A stretch of 64,000 bases of DNA from Microbacterium paraoxydans (GTDB taxonomy: Bacteria > Actinomycetota > Actinomycetes > Actinomycetales > Microbacteriaceae). The stretch is from assembly GCF_900105335.1 (NCBI RefSeq), contig NZ_LT629770.1:372001-436000 (forward strand), given 5' to 3'. The stretch's first letter is position 1. Each line of letters opens with the position of its first letter. The notes under the pieces are model-generated. The model was given only the letters and a program-made list of their open reading frames with translations. It was not told the DNA's origin and ran no database searches. Position numbers and translations under genes: made by a program. This document shows positions 1 through 9,023 of this stretch, one piece after another.

Positions 1-218
1 AAGAGGTTCAGCAGCACGTACGCGGTCTCCCCGCGCGCCACGATGAGCCGCTCGGCGTCCGGGTACTTCGGCGCCTCGCAGAACGGGCATTCCTCGCGCA
101 GCGGTTCCGGCCCGGCCTGGATGTACGCCATCCGATGCGGGGTCCACAGCCGCTGGAACTCGTCGGGCACCCCGACGAGACGGGAGGCGTCCTCGAGGTC
201 CGCCTCACCGCCCGTCAT
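1..218 (-). CDS. HIT-family nucleotide phosphorylase/hydrolase (partial, N-terminal part)
   Basis: Only the first 72 codons are in the window; the gene continues past base 1. The N-terminus reads [16 protein letters not shown], then [11 protein letters not shown] and an [10 protein letters not shown] segment, followed by [15 protein letters not shown]. This matches the start of actinobacterial HIT-domain proteins of the Rv2613c (AP4A phosphorylase) type, where RLWTP(H/Y)RM is characteristic; the catalytic histidine triad lies outside the window. Its ATG overlaps the thrS stop codon (ATGA, 215-218), so it is probably translationally coupled to thrS. The HIT assignment rests on the N-terminal signature only. 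Confidence 0.82.
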   Translation of the reverse strand, partial: MTGGEADLEDASRLVGVPDEFQRLWTPHRMAYIQAGPEPLREECPFCEAPKYPDAERLIVARGETAYVLLNL

Positions 219-2230
219 GCGAGGTCTCCCGCCTTCAACACCAGCGCGTGCGACGCGATGGCGGCGCTGATCCGGCGCACGGCGTCGGCGACCGGCACGC
301 CGTTCTCCTGCGTGCCGTCGCGGAAGCGGAACGACACGGTGCCCGCGGCGCGATCCTGCTCCCCCACGATGAGGATCAGCGGGACCTTCGCGGTGGTGTG
401 ATTCCGGATCTTCTTCTGCATGCGGTCGTCGGAGTGATCGACGTCGGCCCGCACGCCCGCCGCGCGCAGCTGCGCGATGACGTCGTCCAGGTAGTCGCCG
501 TACTGCTCGGCCACCGGCACACCCACCACCTGGCTGGGCGCGAGCCAGAGCGGGAAGTCGCCGGCGTAGTGCTCGAGCAGGATCGCGAAGAAGCGCTCGA
601 CGGAGCCGAGGAGCGCCCGGTGGATCATCACGGGGCGGTGCTTCTGCCCGTCAGGACCGGTGTACTCCAGCTCGAAGCGGTCGGGCTGGTTGAAGTCGAG
701 CTGGATGGTCGACATCTGCCAGGTGCGGCCGATGGCGTCGCGGGCCTGCACCGAGATCTTCGGGCCGTAGAAGGCGGCGCCGCCCGGGTCGGCCACGAGC
801 TCGAGACCGGACTCGATCGCGACCTCGCGCAGCGTGTCGATCGCCGTCGACCACTGCTCGGGCTCGCCCAGGAACTTCGGGTTGCCCTCCTCGTTCGTCG
901 AGAGCTCGAGGTAGAAGTCGTTGAGGCCGTAGTCGCGGAGCAGGTCGAGCACGAGGTTCAGGTTGGTGGTGAGCTCCTCCTTGACCTGGTCCTGGGCGAC
1001 GTAGATGTGCGCGTCGTCCTGGGTCAGGCCGCGCACGCGGGTGAGCCCCGACAGCGTTCCGCTCTTCTCGTAGCGATAGACCGTGCCGAACTCGGCCAGA
1101 CGCAGCGGCAGCTCCCGGTAGGAGCGCCCGCGCGAACGGAAGATGAGGTTGTGGAACGGGCAGTTCATCGGCTTCAGGTAGTAGTCCTGGCCCTGGCGGG
1201 TGACGTTGCCCTCGTCGTCGACGACCTCGTCGAGGTGCATCGGGGGGAACATGCCGTCCGCGTAGGTCTGCAGGTGCCCCGACGTCATGAAGAGATCCTT
1301 CTTCGTGATGTGCGGGCTGTTGACGAGGTCGTAGCCGTTGCGCAGCAGGTGCTTGCGCAGGTTCTCCTCGATCTCGTAGCGGATGATGCCGCCCTTGGGG
1401 TGGAACACCGCCAGTCCCGAGCCGATCTCGTCCGGGAAGGAGAACAGGTCCATCTCGGCGCCGAGCTTGCGGTGGTCGCGGCGCTCGGCCTCGGCGATGC
1501 GCTCCTGGTAGGCACGGAGCTCGTCCTTCGTCGGCCATGCGGTGCCGTAGATGCGCTGGAGCTGCGGGTTCTTCTCACTCCCCCGCCAGTACGCGGCGGC
1601 GATGCGGGTGAGGTCCCAGCCGTTGCCGATCATGCGCGTGTTGGGCAGGTGCGGACCGCGGCAGAGGTCTTTCCAGACGACCTCGCCGTCGCGGGTGGTG
1701 TTGTCGTAGATCGTGAGCTCGCCCTCGCCCACCTCGACGGAGGCCCCCTCCGCGATCTCGGCAGCACCCTGGGTCCCTGAGCCTGTCGAAGGGCCCTTGA
1801 GCCCGATGAGCTCGAGCTTGAACGGCTCGTCCGCCAGCTCCGCGCGAGCCTCCTCGTCCGTCACGACACGACGGACGAAGCGCTGGCCCTCGCGGACGAT
1901 GCGCTGCATCTCCTTGGAGATCGCCTTGATGTCCTCCGGCGTGAACGGGGTGTCGACGCCGAAGTCGTAGTAGAAGCCGTCGGTGATGGGCGGACCGATG
2001 CCGAGGTTCGCCTGCGGGTTGATCCGCTGCACCGCCTGGGCGAGGACGTGCGCGGTCGAGTGACGCAGGATGTTCAGGCCGTCGGGGCTGTCGATCGTGA
2101 CGGGCTCGACGTCGTCGGTCTCGGTGACCGTCGCAGCGAGGTCCTTGAGGACGCCGCCGACGCGCATGGCGACGACGTTTCGGTCAGAGAACAGGGCGAA
2201 GCCGTCTGTCGGCTGGGCGTTTTCAGGCAC
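215..2230 (-). CDS. thrS: Threonine--tRNA ligase
   Basis: This 671-residue protein charges tRNA-Thr in the cytoplasm. In order it has a short TGS-like N-terminus, the editing domain with HSTAHV (about residues 57-62) and CRGPH (190-194), the class II catalytic core with the zinc-ligand cysteine in PMNCPF (about residue 357), and a C-terminal anticodon-binding domain (from about residue 560). The GTG start at 2230 is preceded by a GGAG ribosome binding site. Residues 145-155 ([10 protein letters not shown]) are a low-complexity insertion encoded by a REP-like repeat at 1771-1796, between the editing domain's conserved blocks. The stop overlaps the downstream HIT gene by four bases. Confidence 0.98.
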   Translation of the reverse strand: MPENAQPTDGFALFSDRNVVAMRVGGVLKDLAATVTETDDVEPVTIDSPDGLNILRHSTAHVLAQAVQRINPQANLGIGPPITDGFYYDFGVDTPFTPEDIKAISKEMQRIVREGQRFVRRVVTDEEARAELADEPFKLELIGLKGPSTGSGTQGAAEIAEGASVEVGEGELTIYDNTTRDGEVVWKDLCRGPHLPNTRMIGNGWDLTRIAAAYWRGSEKNPQLQRIYGTAWPTKDELRAYQERIAEAERRDHRKLGAEMDLFSFPDEIGSGLAVFHPKGGIIRYEIEENLRKHLLRNGYDLVNSPHITKKDLFMTSGHLQTYADGMFPPMHLDEVVDDEGNVTRQGQDYYLKPMNCPFHNLIFRSRGRSYRELPLRLAEFGTVYRYEKSGTLSGLTRVRGLTQDDAHIYVAQDQVKEELTTNLNLVLDLLRDYGLNDFYLELSTNEEGNPKFLGEPEQWSTAIDTLREVAIESGLELVADPGGAAFYGPKISVQARDAIGRTWQMSTIQLDFNQPDRFELEYTGPDGQKHRPVMIHRALLGSVERFFAILLEHYAGDFPLWLAPSQVVGVPVAEQYGDYLDDVIAQLRAAGVRADVDHSDDRMQKKIRNHTTAKVPLILIVGEQDRAAGTVSFRFRDGTQENGVPVADAVRRISAAIASHALVLKAGDLA
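1771..1796. repeat. REP-like interspersed repeat inside thrS
   Basis: The plus strand reads GGTCCCTGAGCCTGTCGAAG. This is the interspersed motif often seen between genes in Microbacteriaceae and some other GC-rich bacteria. Here it lies inside the thrS reading frame and is translated as GPSTGSGTQ without breaking the frame. The sequence match to the familiar motif is from memory; the in-frame position is seen directly. Confidence 0.65.
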
Positions 2231-2288
2231 TGATCACTCCATCTGGGTCTGGATCTAGGCTACTCGTCCGCTCGCGGGTCGCCGACCG

Positions 2289-2648
2289 TCACGCGGCGGT
2301 CTCCGACAGCGGATCCGCGGCCACCGGCGCGAAGATGATGATCGCCGCCCCGGCCAGCGCCACCACGGAGCCGATGACGTCCCACGAGGTGGGGCGGAAT
2401 CCGTCGACGATGACGCCCCAGGCGAGGGATCCGGCGATGAAGATCCCGCCGTACGCAGCAAGGACGCGGCCGAAGTTCGCATCCGGCTGCAGGGCGGCGA
2501 TGAACCCGTACGCACCGAGCGCCATGACCCCGAGGACCGCGAACAACCACCCGCGGTCTTCCTTCACCGCCTGCCAGATGAGCCAGGCACCGCCGATCTC
2601 GGCGACGGCGGCGAGGAGGAAGAGGACGGCGATGCGCAGCACGGTCAT
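2289..2648 (-). CDS. YnfA / UPF0060-family small membrane protein
   Basis: This 119-residue protein starts [20 protein letters not shown] and has four hydrophobic segments. The motif [11 protein letters not shown] near the N-terminus, then [23 protein letters not shown] and the C-terminal [10 protein letters not shown], are typical of UPF0060 (YnfA), a four-helix inner-membrane family related in fold to small multidrug-resistance transporters. A longer reading frame begins at 2705, but the ATG at 2648 gives the family's normal N-terminus. The substrate is unknown. The gene lies downstream of thrS in reverse order and diverges from the DoxX-like gene. Confidence 0.88.
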   Translation of the reverse strand: MTVLRIAVLFLLAAVAEIGGAWLIWQAVKEDRGWLFAVLGVMALGAYGFIAALQPDANFGRVLAAYGGIFIAGSLAWGVIVDGFRPTSWDVIGSVVALAGAAIIIFAPVAADPLSETAA

Positions 2649-2698
2649 CGCCTCAGTGTGACAGCCGCGGCGTCCGACGGGGACGGTAGCGTGGGCGC

Positions 2699-3076
2699 AT
2701 GACACGGACGATCGCCCGCTGGCTCCTCGCGCTCGCCCTCGGGGCGATGGGCGTGCTGCACTTCACCCAGACCCGTGGGTTCCGGGTCGTCGTGCCCGAC
2801 TGGGCGACCCACCTGACCCGGATGGACAAGGACACGATCGTCCTGGCGTCGGGTGCGGCCGAGGTCGCGCTCGCCGCGGGGCTGGTGGCACTGCCGCGAG
2901 AAAGACGGAAGATGGGGTGGGCGACAGCGGGGTTCTTCGCCGCGGTCTTCCCCGGCAACTGGCACCAGTGGCGCACCGGGCGATCGACGCCGGGACTCGA
3001 TACGGACCGACGGCGGTTCGGCCGCCTGTTCCTGCAACCTCTGCTGATCGCCTGGGCCCTGTGGGCGACCCGATGA
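2699..3076 (+). CDS. DoxX-like membrane protein
   Basis: This 125-residue integral membrane protein has about four hydrophobic helices. It resembles the DoxX-like proteins of actinobacteria: a [11 protein letters not shown] segment in helix 1, [15 protein letters not shown] in helix 2, then [19 protein letters not shown]. Its role is not known. A TAGCGT box ends six bases before the ATG (2687-2692), so the transcript is probably leaderless. Its stop overlaps the photolyase start (ATGA, 3073-3076), so the two form an operon. Confidence 0.75.
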   Translation: MTRTIARWLLALALGAMGVLHFTQTRGFRVVVPDWATHLTRMDKDTIVLASGAAEVALAAGLVALPRERRKMGWATAGFFAAVFPGNWHQWRTGRSTPGLDTDRRRFGRLFLQPLLIAWALWATR

Positions 3077-4422
3077 CCTCGCCTTCGATCGTCTGGTTCC
3101 GCGACGATCTCCGCCTGACCGACAACCCCGCGCTGCGTGCCGCCGTCGAGCGCGACGAACCGATCATCGCGCTCTTCGTCCTCGACGAGGAGTCCCCCGG
3201 CATCCGTCCGCTGGGCGGCGCGGCGCGCTGGTGGCTGCACCATTCGCTGGCCTCGCTCGCCGAGCGGCTGCAGGAGAAGGGGGCGACGCTGGTGCTGCGG
3301 TGCGGGCCCGCCGACCGGATCGTGCGGGAGCTGGTTGTGGAGTCGGGCGCCGGAGCGATCTTCTGGAACCGCCGCTACGGGGCGGCCGGGCGCGAGATCG
3401 ACGCGGGGCTGAAGGCGGCGCTGCGCGACGACGGTCTCCAGGTGGCGTCTTTCGCGGCGTCGCTTCTGCACGAGCCGTGGACGGTGACCACCGGGAGCGG
3501 CACGCACTACTCGGTCTTCACGCCGTTCTGGCGGGCCTGCCTGGCCCTCCCGGCCCCGCGCGCCCCGCTCCCTGAGCCTCGAGAGCTCCGCGGCGACGGC
3601 AGGCGGCTCCGCTCCGACGCGCTGGACGACTGGAGGCTCCTGCCCACCGACCCGGACTGGGCGGGCGGTCTGCGCGATACCTGGGAGCCCGGCGAGCCCG
3701 CCGCGCGCCGCCGATTGCGGCACTTCCTCGCCGAAGACCTCCGCACGTACGACCACGCTCGCGACGCGCCGGCTGCCGGTGCCACCTCCCGGTTGTCCCC
3801 GCGTCTGCGCTGGGGCGAGCTCAGTCCGTTCACCGTGTGGCACGAGGCGATCGAGGTCGACGGGGCCGGCGGATTCCTCTCGGAACTCGGCTGGCGCGAG
3901 TTCGCCTGGCACACGCTGTTCCACTTCCCGGATCTCGCGACGAAGAACCTGCGGCGCGAGTTCGACGCCTTCCCGTGGCCTCCCCTGGACCCCGCGCGGC
4001 TGGAGCTCTGGCAGCACGGCGAGACCGGAGTCCCCCTCGTCGACGCGGGCATGCGCGAGCTCTGGCACACGGGGTACATGCACAACCGGGTGCGGATGGT
4101 CACGGCATCGTTCCTCGTCAAGAACCTCCTCATCGACTGGCGGCTCGGCGAGGAGTGGTTCTGGGACACGCTGGTGGACGCCGACGACGCGAGCAATCCG
4201 TTCAACTGGCAGTGGGTCGCGGGCTCCGGTGCCGACGCCGCCCCGTACTTCCGTGTGTTCAACCCGGAGCTGCAGGCCAAGAAGTTCGACGGCGAGGGGC
4301 AGTACATCGGCCGCTGGGCTGCGGGCGCCCCCGCCGAGCCGATCGTCGACCTCGGTGAGACTCGGAAGGCAGCGCTCGCGGCCTACGACGTCGTGAAGCG
4401 CTCCGGCGCACCGCGGAGCTGA
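3073..4422 (+). CDS. phrB: Deoxyribodipyrimidine photo-lyase (class I)
   Basis: This 449-residue flavoprotein repairs UV-induced pyrimidine dimers using light. The N-terminal alpha/beta photolyase domain begins SIVWFRDDLRLTDNPAL. The C-terminal FAD-binding domain contains RLRWGELSPFTVWHE, FLSELGWREFAWHTLFHFP, the long GMRELWHTGYMHNRVRM motif and the end signature NPFNWQWVAGSGADAAPYF. These match class I CPD photolyases; a cryptochrome cannot be wholly excluded from sequence. The start at 3073 is chosen because it gives [12 protein letters not shown] and overlaps the DoxX-like stop. Residues around 160-180 form a variable proline/arginine-rich loop. Confidence 0.95.
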   Translation: MTSPSIVWFRDDLRLTDNPALRAAVERDEPIIALFVLDEESPGIRPLGGAARWWLHHSLASLAERLQEKGATLVLRCGPADRIVRELVVESGAGAIFWNRRYGAAGREIDAGLKAALRDDGLQVASFAASLLHEPWTVTTGSGTHYSVFTPFWRACLALPAPRAPLPEPRELRGDGRRLRSDALDDWRLLPTDPDWAGGLRDTWEPGEPAARRRLRHFLAEDLRTYDHARDAPAAGATSRLSPRLRWGELSPFTVWHEAIEVDGAGGFLSELGWREFAWHTLFHFPDLATKNLRREFDAFPWPPLDPARLELWQHGETGVPLVDAGMRELWHTGYMHNRVRMVTASFLVKNLLIDWRLGEEWFWDTLVDADDASNPFNWQWVAGSGADAAPYFRVFNPELQAKKFDGEGQYIGRWAAGAPAEPIVDLGETRKAALAAYDVVKRSGAPRS

Positions 4423-4472
4423 CGCCTGGCTCACGCCCGCGGCCACCGCCGGCGCATGGCAGACTGGTGCCC

Positions 4473-5078
4473 GTGAGCCCGTCCCGCAAGCCCGCCGTCG
4501 TGCGGGGCTTCGCGACCTCGTCGCTCGCGATCTTCGTGGCCCTGGCGGGTCACGTGAGCGGCGGCGGAGAGATGCCGGGCCCTCTGGGCATCCTGGTGCC
4601 CTGGCTGTTCGCCTTCATGGTGAGCGTGCTCCTCGCCGGACGAAGGCTCTCCCTCACCCGGCTCACGCTCTCCGTGGTCGTGAGCCAGTTCCTCTTCCAC
4701 GTCCTCTTCGTGCTCGGCACGGTCACTCCGTCCGGCGCGGCGATCCGTCACGTGCACGGCGCTCCGCTCGTGCTCCCCGCAGCCGAAGGCTCTGCGGTCG
4801 TCGCGAGCGGGGATGCAGCGATGTGGCTCGGGCATGCCCTCGCCGCGGTCGTCACGGTGACGGCGCTCCACCGCGGGGAGCGGCTGCTGCTCACCCTGCG
4901 CGCTCTCGCCGTCCGAATGGTCCGCTGGGTGCGTCGGCGTGCGGACGCGACGCTCGCCCCGCGCGCCGCTGCTTCTCCGTTCCGCCTCGCCGGGCTCTTC
5001 CTCGTGCCGGCGGGCCGTGGTCTTCGCCTCCTCACTCCGCTTCTCGGGCGCGCCCCGCCCTCTCTCCCCGCGCTCTGA
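4473..5078 (+). CDS. Integral membrane protein of the copper locus, unknown function
   Basis: This protein of about 201 residues (two more if the GTG at 4467 is used) has about four membrane helices in its first 140 residues and a basic arginine-rich C-terminal tail. A CAGACT box ends seven bases before the GTG at 4473, favouring that start as leaderless. Two histidines sit in an RHVHGAPL segment and another in LGHALAAVV. Similar membrane proteins precede copC in related genomes, so a role in copper handling is inferred from position only. CopC follows after about 110 bp. Confidence 0.6.
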   Translation: MSPSRKPAVVRGFATSSLAIFVALAGHVSGGGEMPGPLGILVPWLFAFMVSVLLAGRRLSLTRLTLSVVVSQFLFHVLFVLGTVTPSGAAIRHVHGAPLVLPAAEGSAVVASGDAAMWLGHALAAVVTVTALHRGERLLLTLRALAVRMVRWVRRRADATLAPRAAASPFRLAGLFLVPAGRGLRLLTPLLGRAPPSLPAL

Positions 5079-5189
5079 TCCGCGCCCGCGGCCTCCCGCC
5101 GTGCGGTGCGTCCTCGCGCCGTCCGCTGTGACGCGCGTCCGAACGCAGGTACCCGCGTCGCTCGGCGACGTCTGAAGAGAGGCTCTTCC

Positions 5190-5810
5190 ATGTCCCCTGT
5201 CCGCAGATTCGCGGCCGGGGCGGTGCTGGCGGCTGTCGCGATCCTCGCGACGGCAGCGCCGGCGACCGCCCATGACCAACTCATCGAGAGCAGCCCAGGC
5301 GACGGGGAGCATCTCGACGCTGCGCCCTCGAGCGTCACCATGACGTTCTCGGGCGAACTCCTCGTCCTCGACGAGTCGACCGCCGGGGCCGTCGTCCTCG
5401 TCGTCGACGCGGAGGGCGAGGACTGGGCGACGGGCGAGGTGGAGGTGCGCGGACGGAACGTCACCGCCGCCCTCCTGCCCGACATGCCGGACGGCGGGTA
5501 CCAGGTGCGCTGGCAGGTCGTCTCCGAGGACGGACATCCGATCGCGGGGGTCATCCCCTTCGCGATCGGTGACGCCGTCCCGCTGGCATCGACAGGGAAC
5601 CCGGAGTCGAGCGCGTCCGCCCCGGGCGGATCGTCGACCGCATCGGATCAGAACGCAGACGAGACGGGCGGCCCGATCCGGGTCCTGCTCGTCGGCGGGG
5701 CGGGCGCGGCACTCGCCGTCGCCGCCTTCGCCCTCCTCCTCATCCTCCGCCGCCGCCGCGCGGCGGCCGTGCCGCCGGAATCCGGCGACGACACGGCAGA
5801 GAACTCCTGA
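5190..5810 (+). CDS. copC: CopC-domain copper-binding protein, membrane anchored
   Basis: This 206-residue exported protein has a Sec signal peptide ending ATAHDQL, so the mature protein starts with the N-terminal histidine used by CopC to bind Cu(II). The CopC fold follows (SPGDGEHLDAAPSSVTMTFSGE) with the second copper motif VSEDGHPI. A Ser/Ala-rich linker and a C-terminal helix plus RRRR anchor it to the outer face of the membrane. The start at 5190 has a GAAGAGAGG ribosome binding site. It lies just upstream of a PCuAC chaperone and a DyP peroxidase, consistent with extracytoplasmic copper delivery. Confidence 0.92.
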   Translation: MSPVRRFAAGAVLAAVAILATAAPATAHDQLIESSPGDGEHLDAAPSSVTMTFSGELLVLDESTAGAVVLVVDAEGEDWATGEVEVRGRNVTAALLPDMPDGGYQVRWQVVSEDGHPIAGVIPFAIGDAVPLASTGNPESSASAPGGSSTASDQNADETGGPIRVLLVGGAGAALAVAAFALLLILRRRRAAAVPPESGDDTAENS

Positions 5811-5821
5811 AAGGCATCATC

Positions 5822-6355
5822 ATGAACACTCGCACTTCTCTCCCCCGCTTCGGCGCGGCGATCGTCCTCTCGCTGGTCGCGCTCACCGGGTGCACCGCGC
5901 CCACAGAAACCGAGACCCCGACCAGCACCCCCGCCAGTGACGATCTCCGGATCGACGACGCCTGGGTCAAGGCGGCCGACGAAGGCATGTCCGCGGCTTT
6001 CGGCGTGCTCGTCAACGAGGGCGAGGAGGACGTGACGGTGACATCGGTCACCTCCGCCGCCTCGCCGATGATCGAGCTCCACGAGACCGTGGAGAACGAG
6101 GCCGGGGAGATGGTCATGCGGGAGATCGCCGGGGGCTTCGTCGTCCCCGCCGGCGGCAGCCTCGCCCTCGAGCCCGGGGGGAATCACATCATGATGATGG
6201 ACCTCTCCGAGCCTCTGAGAGCTGGTGACGAGGTCGCTTTCACCGTCACCCTGTCGGACGACTCCACGTTCGAGTTCGCCGCACCGGTGAAGGACTACTC
6301 CGGCGCGAACGAGAACTACGACGGCGCCGACGACCACGAGGGCATGGACCACTGA
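5822..6355 (+). CDS. PCuAC-type copper chaperone lipoprotein
   Basis: This 177-residue lipoprotein has a signal peptide with lipobox LTGC and the PCuAC (DUF461) motif: a His in ELHETV, a Met in MVMRE, and H and M in GNHIMMMDL, which together bind Cu(I). PCuAC proteins deliver copper to the Cu-A site of cytochrome oxidase or to periplasmic enzymes. The C-terminus (HEGMDH) adds further potential metal ligands. It starts 11 bases after copC, and its stop overlaps the next gene's ATG by one base (TGATG), so the three genes are one operon. Confidence 0.93.
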   Translation: MNTRTSLPRFGAAIVLSLVALTGCTAPTETETPTSTPASDDLRIDDAWVKAADEGMSAAFGVLVNEGEEDVTVTSVTSAASPMIELHETVENEAGEMVMREIAGGFVVPAGGSLALEPGGNHIMMMDLSEPLRAGDEVAFTVTLSDDSTFEFAAPVKDYSGANENYDGADDHEGMDH

Positions 6356-7581
6356 TGTCCGCGCGCGTCTCGGGCGCGCGCACCGGCCGCACCGGCTCGA
6401 CCCGGCGGCAGTTCCTCCTCGGAGGGGCTGTCGCCGGTGTCGGCGCCGCCGTCGCGGTCGGGGCCGACCTCGCCCTCACGCGGGCGGACACGGAGGCTCC
6501 CGCGGCCCCCGCACCGCTCAACGGCTCCCTCACCGTCCCGTTCCACGGTGTCCATCAGGCCGGGATCGACACCCCTGCCCAGGCGCACGGCTCCTTCGTG
6601 GCGCTCGACCTCCGGCCGGAGGTCGACCGCGACGGACTCCGCCGGCTCCTGCGGATCCTCACGGACGACGCAGCGCGGCTCACCCAGGGACGATCGGCGC
6701 TCGCGGACTCGGAGCCGGAGCTCGCCGTCGCCCCTGCCCGGTTGACCGTCACGTTCGGCTTCGGCCCGGCGCTCGTGGCACGAGCGGGCGGCAATACCCC
6801 CGCGTGGCTCGCTCCGCTGCCCGCCTTCCGCGTTGACCGCCTGCAGCCGGAGTTCTCGGACGGAGACCTGCTCCTGCAGATCGCCGCCGACGACCCCCTG
6901 ACCGTCGCGCACGCGCAGCGCATGCTCCTGAAGGACGCGCGCGGCTTCGCGACCGTCCGATGGATCCAGCAGGGCTTCCGCCGGGCACACGGCACTGAGC
7001 GACCGGGCACGACCATGCGCAACCTCTTCGGCCAGGTCGACGGCACGAGCAATCCGCAGCCGGGGACCGCGGACTTCGACCAGGTGGTGTGGAGCGATGA
7101 CGGCTGGCTCGCCGGCGGCACGGGCATGGTCCTCCGCCGCATCCGCATGGACCTCGACGCCTGGGACCGCCTGGATCGCGGAGGCCGCGAGGCCTCGGTG
7201 GGGCGGACGCTCCGTGACGGTGCGCCGCTCACGGGGACGTCGGAGTTCGACGAGCCGGACTTCGACGCGACGACGGCCATCGGGTTCCCCGTCATCCCGG
7301 CGTTCGCGCACATCCGGCGCGCACGCGGGGACGGGACGGAGCGCATCTTCCGACGGGCGTACAACTACGACGAGCGCCCGGCCGGAGACGGCGTCTCCGA
7401 ATCCGGGCTGCTCTTCGCCGCGTTCCAGGCCGACGTCGCGCGGCAGTTCGTCCCGATGCAGCAACGGCTCGACGAGCTCGACCTGCTCAACGAGTGGACG
7501 GTCCCGATCGGATCCGCCGTGTTCGCGGTGCCCCCGGGGTGCGCGGAGGGCGGCTACATCGGGGAGACGCTGCTCGACTGA
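6355..7581 (+). CDS. DyP-type haem peroxidase, Tat-exported
   Basis: This 408-residue dye-decolourising peroxidase has a Tat signal (TRRQFLLGGAVAG). The mature domain has the DyP motif GQVDGTSNP (the GxxDG signature, about residues 225-233) and the proximal haem histidine in PAFAHIRRARG (about 316). It uses H2O2 to oxidise substrates; related Tat-exported enzymes (EfeB) act in haem-iron recovery. Position directly behind CopC and PCuAC suggests a shared extracytoplasmic oxidative or copper role. It is convergent with the MBL gene, with 10 bases between. Confidence 0.93.
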   Translation: MSARVSGARTGRTGSTRRQFLLGGAVAGVGAAVAVGADLALTRADTEAPAAPAPLNGSLTVPFHGVHQAGIDTPAQAHGSFVALDLRPEVDRDGLRRLLRILTDDAARLTQGRSALADSEPELAVAPARLTVTFGFGPALVARAGGNTPAWLAPLPAFRVDRLQPEFSDGDLLLQIAADDPLTVAHAQRMLLKDARGFATVRWIQQGFRRAHGTERPGTTMRNLFGQVDGTSNPQPGTADFDQVVWSDDGWLAGGTGMVLRRIRMDLDAWDRLDRGGREASVGRTLRDGAPLTGTSEFDEPDFDATTAIGFPVIPAFAHIRRARGDGTERIFRRAYNYDERPAGDGVSESGLLFAAFQADVARQFVPMQQRLDELDLLNEWTVPIGSAVFAVPPGCAEGGYIGETLLD

Positions 7582-7591
7582 GGTCGAGGAC

Positions 7592-8344
7592 TCAGTGGGG
7601 TCCGCGTCGCCGGGCGGCGGCGACCGCGGGCCCCACACCGTCCAGGACGGGCTCTCCGTGGCCCGTCAGGACGACCCGCGCGCTCGTGCGCGCCAGGGTG
7701 TCCAGCGACTCCATCGCCTCCGCGGTGTCGGCCGTGGCCGCCCTGGCGACGATCTGGGGTCCGGTCTCGCCGGTGTACGGGTCGAGCGTCACGAGGGCGT
7801 CGCCGGCGATGAGCACCCCGGACTCCTCGAACAGGTACGCGCAGTGCCCTTCCGTGTGCCCGGGAGTCCACAGGGCGATCGGGGTCCCTGGGGCATCGAT
7901 CGGATGCTCGTGCCTCACGCGCGGCTGCGCCTCGACGCCGCGGACGTTCAGGGCTCCGGCGAGTGCCATCCGGGTGATCGTCGGGATGCCCCTCGGATGG
8001 GTGAGCACGTAGGGGACGCGCGGTGAGGCCGGACGGTAGCTGTAGGGATGACGGGCCAGCCGTGCGTCGCGAGGGTGGACGAACACGGAGACCCCCTCCT
8101 CGTGCAGCCTGCACGCGACACCGACGTGGTCGAAATGCCCGTGCGTCAGGACGACCGCATCGATGTCGGTCTCCTTCGCCCCGAGGTGGCCGAGCAGGTC
8201 GCGCAGCACGCCCATGCTGCGCGGCAGTCCCGCATCGAACAGCGTCAGCCCGTCGGCGGTCTGCACGAGGTAGCAGTTGACGTCCGCCACGCTGATGCCG
8301 AAGAAGCCGGGAACGACCTCCGTCCACTGCCGCCCTCTACTCAT
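7592..8344 (-). CDS. MBL-fold metallo-hydrolase
   Basis: This 250-residue protein has the metallo-beta-lactamase fold. The zinc motif HGHFDH sits at about residues 65-70, a later histidine in WTPGHTEGH, and the bridging aspartate in LIAGDALVTLDP. It is probably a cytoplasmic thioesterase- or glyoxalase II-like hydrolase; the substrate cannot be told. The start at 8344 gives MSRGRQWTEVVPGFFGI and overlaps the stop of the upstream DUF6098 gene (ATGA, 8341-8344), so the pair is co-translated. Confidence 0.9.
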   Translation of the reverse strand: MSRGRQWTEVVPGFFGISVADVNCYLVQTADGLTLFDAGLPRSMGVLRDLLGHLGAKETDIDAVVLTHGHFDHVGVACRLHEEGVSVFVHPRDARLARHPYSYRPASPRVPYVLTHPRGIPTITRMALAGALNVRGVEAQPRVRHEHPIDAPGTPIALWTPGHTEGHCAYLFEESGVLIAGDALVTLDPYTGETGPQIVARAATADTAEAMESLDTLARTSARVVLTGHGEPVLDGVGPAVAAARRRGPH

Positions 8345-8835
8345 CCCCGGTCCTCCTCGTCGTCGGCGGGTCCGCGACCCGCATCGAAGTTGCGCTCGTA
8401 CCGCTCCCTGGCCTCGAGCAGCACGTGTGCGCCGATCACGGCGATCGGTTCCACCTCTCGCAGCAACGGCTCGCAGTCGGGCCCCCGACCGCAGTGCTCG
8501 CCGCGGAGGATCCAGGCGATGCGCTGCGGATCCTTCTCGGCGAGGTGTCGGTACTGACAGAGCTGGCGCGCGAGCCAGTCCTCCAGCGGACGCGTCCACC
8601 ACCGCTCGGCGTCGAGAGGATTGACGGAGAGCCCGGGGAGCTCGAGTCCGCTCTCGGTGTCGATGCTGGAGCGGCGTGCGTCCGCGTCCGGTCCCTCGGA
8701 GTACCGGACGTGCAGACCGGGACATGCGCGGACGACCGCGGCCAGCTGCGCCAGGTGGTCGATGCGTCGCAACCCGGTCGTGGCGTCGCGATCGGTCGAG
8801 GTGCCGCAGGTGCGGTCGAGAGCGGCGTCGGTCAT
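8341..8835 (-). CDS. DUF6098-family protein
   Basis: This protein of about 164 residues starts MTDAALDRTCG. The body contains ACPGLHVRYSEGPDADA, ESGLELPGLSVNPL and WWTRPLEDWLARQLCQY, typical of the actinobacterial DUF6098 family. The function is unknown; there are no membrane segments or signal peptide. The reading frame extends upstream to 8904, but the ATG at 8835 better fits the family length. It is coupled to the MBL hydrolase by a four-base overlap. Confidence 0.72.
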   Translation of the reverse strand: MTDAALDRTCGTSTDRDATTGLRRIDHLAQLAAVVRACPGLHVRYSEGPDADARRSSIDTESGLELPGLSVNPLDAERWWTRPLEDWLARQLCQYRHLAEKDPQRIAWILRGEHCGRGPDCEPLLREVEPIAVIGAHVLLEARERYERNFDAGRGPADDEEDRG

Positions 8836-9023
8836 GGCCTGAGCGTAAGAAGCGGGCGAGACGACGCCGAGGGGGATTGACAATCCGGGCTTCGAGCGCA
8901 TCATCGCCGGAGCGCTCGCGGACGCGCGAGAAATTAGCGCGCCGCTTCCGCCGCGTCAATGCCCTCTCAGCCCGTACCCCGGGGTTCTACCTTCGGGCAA
9001 CCGCACCCACCTTGGAGGGGATC

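Noticed and set aside
3569..3590. A second copy of the REP-like motif inside the photolyase gene (CCTGAGCCT).
   Set aside because: Only nine bases match and the rest of the motif is absent.
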